Assembly: GCF_021390195.1 (NCBI RefSeq)
Contig: NZ_CP090003.1
Location: 2,406,001-2,470,000, forward strand
DNA from: Flagellimonas sp. CMM7
Lineage (GTDB): Bacteria > Bacteroidota > Bacteroidia > Flavobacteriales > Flavobacteriaceae
Length of the DNA stretch: 64,000 bases
Direction of reading: 5' to 3'
A program made the translations under genes and the position numbers. The notes beneath the pieces are model-generated. The model had not been told where the DNA came from and made no database searches. It saw only the letters and a program-made list of their open reading frames with translations. Shown here piece by piece: positions 62,387 through 64,000 of this stretch. Numbering within the stretch: position 1 is the stretch's first letter; each line of letters opens with the position of its first letter.

Positions 62387-63937
62387 ATGCAAAAAACAGT
62401 ACTGTACTTCCAGATATTTTTGTTGCTTCTTTCCTGTAAAAGCAAGACTAAAGAAAAAGAAGTAGTTCAAAAGAAAGAATCGAAAACCTATACAGAGCAG
62501 TACCGTCCGCAGTTTCATTTTTCACCACCAGAAAAGTGGATGAACGATCCGAATGGGTTGGTCTACAACGAAGGAACGTATCATCTTTTTTATCAATACT
62601 ATCCAGAGGATATTGTTTGGGGGCCAATGCATTGGGGGCATGCCATAAGTAAAGATATGATGCATTGGGAACATAAGCCCATTGCTCTTTATCCAGATGA
62701 GCATGGACTCATTTTTTCTGGAAGCGCAGTGGTGGATAAGAAAAACACTTCAGGATTTGCTACAGATGGGGAAACACCACTGGTGGCAATTTTCACCTAT
62801 CATTCCATGGAAGGAGAAAAAGCGGGTAAAAAAGATTTTCAAACTCAGGGGATTGCTTACAGCTTGGACAATGGTGAGACCTGGGTTAAGTATGAAGGCA
62901 ATCCTGTAATTGGTAATGATGGGGTTAAAGATTTTAGGGATCCCAAGGTTTTTTGGCATGAAGAGTCGCAAAACTGGATTTTGGCTTTAGCCGCGGGAGA
63001 TCATGCTAAGTTTTATAAATCTAGCGATTTAAAAGAATGGAAACACCTAAGCGATTTTGGAAAGAGACAAGGCGCTCATGGCGGTGTTTGGGAATGCCCT
63101 GATTTATTTCATTTAAAAGTTGAAGGGTCTGATGAAGAAAAATGGGTATTGATTATAAGTATCAATCCTGGTGCACCAAATGGAGGAAGTGGCACGCAAT
63201 ATTTTATTGGAGAGTTTGATGGTAAGAAATTCGTTTCAGATCAAAAAGAAGCCAAATGGTTAGATTTTGGCACTGATAATTACGCAGGGGTTACATACAA
63301 CAATACGCCCAATGACGAAAGAATTTTTATTGGCTGGATGAGCAATTGGGATTATGCCAGGGACACTCCAACCAAAAAGTGGCGAAGTGCTATGACCGTA
63401 CCTCGAAAATTGTCACTCAGAAAGGTTGGGGATGATTATTTACTGGCAAATTACCCTTTAGAACAAATGGATAAATTAACATCAGAAGTTTTGGAAAAGG
63501 GTATTAGTGTTCCTACAGATACCTCACTAACCTTCAATGTCGATGGTTTAAATCAATCTCAGCTAAAGTTTACAACAGCTTCTAAAGATTTTAAACTGAT
63601 TTTCACCAATGATTTAAATGAAACTTTGGTGCTTGCCATGGATTCTAAAAACGAGGCCTTTATGTTGGATAGAATGAACTCGGGAAAGACTGGTTTTCAA
63701 TCCGAATTTGGTAACAAGAAGCATTACATGTCCGTTGAGTCTCTTGGAGTTGGGGCCTACGAAATAAACATTTTATTGGATTGGTCATCTATAGAAGTTT
63801 TCATTGATAATGGGCTTTACGTAATGACCCAACAAATCTTCCCAACTGAACCATATAATAAATTGATCATTGAAAATCTAGATGACCAATCTGTTATCGA
63901 AAATGCTCAAATAAACAAGATGGAATCTACTTGGTAA
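62387..63937 (+). CDS. GH32 fructan hydrolase lipoprotein (levanase/invertase type)
   Basis: A 516-residue lipoprotein (ends LLLLSCKS). The five-bladed GH32 propeller shows WMNDPNGLVYNEGTYHLFYQ (nucleophile Asp), GVKDFRDPKVFW (RDP transition-state stabiliser) and VWECPDLFHL (acid/base Glu), with a C-terminal beta-sandwich ending SSIEVFIDNGLYVMT. It releases fructose from levan, inulin or sucrose at the cell surface. It stands alone at the window's right edge; any transporter or regulator for it would lie beyond. Confidence 0.95.
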   Translation: MQKTVLYFQIFLLLLSCKSKTKEKEVVQKKESKTYTEQYRPQFHFSPPEKWMNDPNGLVYNEGTYHLFYQYYPEDIVWGPMHWGHAISKDMMHWEHKPIALYPDEHGLIFSGSAVVDKKNTSGFATDGETPLVAIFTYHSMEGEKAGKKDFQTQGIAYSLDNGETWVKYEGNPVIGNDGVKDFRDPKVFWHEESQNWILALAAGDHAKFYKSSDLKEWKHLSDFGKRQGAHGGVWECPDLFHLKVEGSDEEKWVLIISINPGAPNGGSGTQYFIGEFDGKKFVSDQKEAKWLDFGTDNYAGVTYNNTPNDERIFIGWMSNWDYARDTPTKKWRSAMTVPRKLSLRKVGDDYLLANYPLEQMDKLTSEVLEKGISVPTDTSLTFNVDGLNQSQLKFTTASKDFKLIFTNDLNETLVLAMDSKNEAFMLDRMNSGKTGFQSEFGNKKHYMSVESLGVGAYEINILLDWSSIEVFIDNGLYVMTQQIFPTEPYNKLIIENLDDQSVIENAQINKMESTW

Positions 63938-64000
63938 GTGCACTTAACTCCTTAACTATTTGATTGTATTTGATATTCTTATGTATGAGCTTCTATTTGT
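63938..64000. other. Window end, no gene seen
   Basis: These 63 bases follow the GH32 stop. A short open stretch on the minus strand (ending KELSALTK) is cut by the edge and has a stop only a few codons upstream, so it is not called. Confidence 0.5.

Noticed and set aside
1..64000. tRNA, rRNA, CRISPR arrays or insertion sequences
   Set aside because: Gaps between genes were read on both strands; none has a cloverleaf, a regular spaced repeat series or a transposase frame.

Overview
The window looks like a chromosomal segment of a marine member of the Flavobacteriaceae (Bacteroidota), perhaps close to the Zobellia/Maribacter/Muricauda group. The evidence is a SusC/SusD pair, AT-rich DNA, promoters of the Bacteroidota TAnnTTTG type, no obvious Shine-Dalgarno sequences, the mevalonate pathway, and an arginine operon built around an N-succinyl/N-acetyl-ornithine transcarbamylase. 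I saw no rRNA, tRNA, CRISPR array or insertion sequence.

Layout. 1-16.5 kb is a glycan-utilisation region. A YeiH-like exporter and a LacI regulator (cut by the edge) come first, then an FG-GAP/ASPIC lipoprotein, susD and susC on the minus strand. Divergent from these are a LacI regulator, a GH65 phosphorylase and a GH13 amylase, so the substrate is probably an alpha-glucan. LacI-type operators lie upstream of susC and of the YeiH gene. 16.5-21 kb holds glycerol and phospholipid functions (GDPD, glpK, aquaporin) plus a flavoprotein, DUF1697 and TspO. 21.2-29.8 kb holds diphosphomevalonate decarboxylase, a GHMP kinase, a UbiA prenyltransferase, a nitrilase, an rRNA pseudouridine synthase and a NamZ-like protein. 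31.2-41.6 kb is a ten-gene arginine operon. It is preceded by a previously unmarked 26-codon leader ORF ending in arginine codons, which points to attenuation. 41.6-62.3 kb is an envelope/glycan region. It has a GT-C mannosyltransferase, several GT2 enzymes, a NapH-like ferredoxin with a flavoprotein partner, two DUF547 proteins, a GH113-like lipoprotein, an Omp85-type barrel, an amidase-fold protein, and a purine phosphorylase flanked by TIGR04282- and TIGR04283-type sugar genes. The window closes with a GH32 enzyme.

The most unusual signal is a family of four solitary-gene blocks (about 25.33-26.82, 27.00-27.61, 29.91-31.20 and 43.70-44.75 kb). Each is bounded by inward-facing CACTTAT(CG) ends. 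In each, the same 22-bp sequence (its last 20 bases are AATTCCCGAACTTCACTTAT) lies upstream of the cargo gene and in the same orientation. The cargoes are an alpha/beta hydrolase plus DUF2200, a GNAT, an HNH protein, and a frameshifted GNAT. Two blocks end in long imperfect palindromes, and one carries 20-bp direct repeats with a GTTRRRY-like core. This resembles a dispersed gene-cassette system, but no integrase or transposase is present in the window.

In the arginine operon the leader ORF, a GNAT (probable acyl-glutamate synthase), argG, argC, proC, argD, argF', an SDR, argB, argE, an ACT-domain protein and argH are tightly packed and often overlap by 4 bases. Two long palindromic repeats flank argD.
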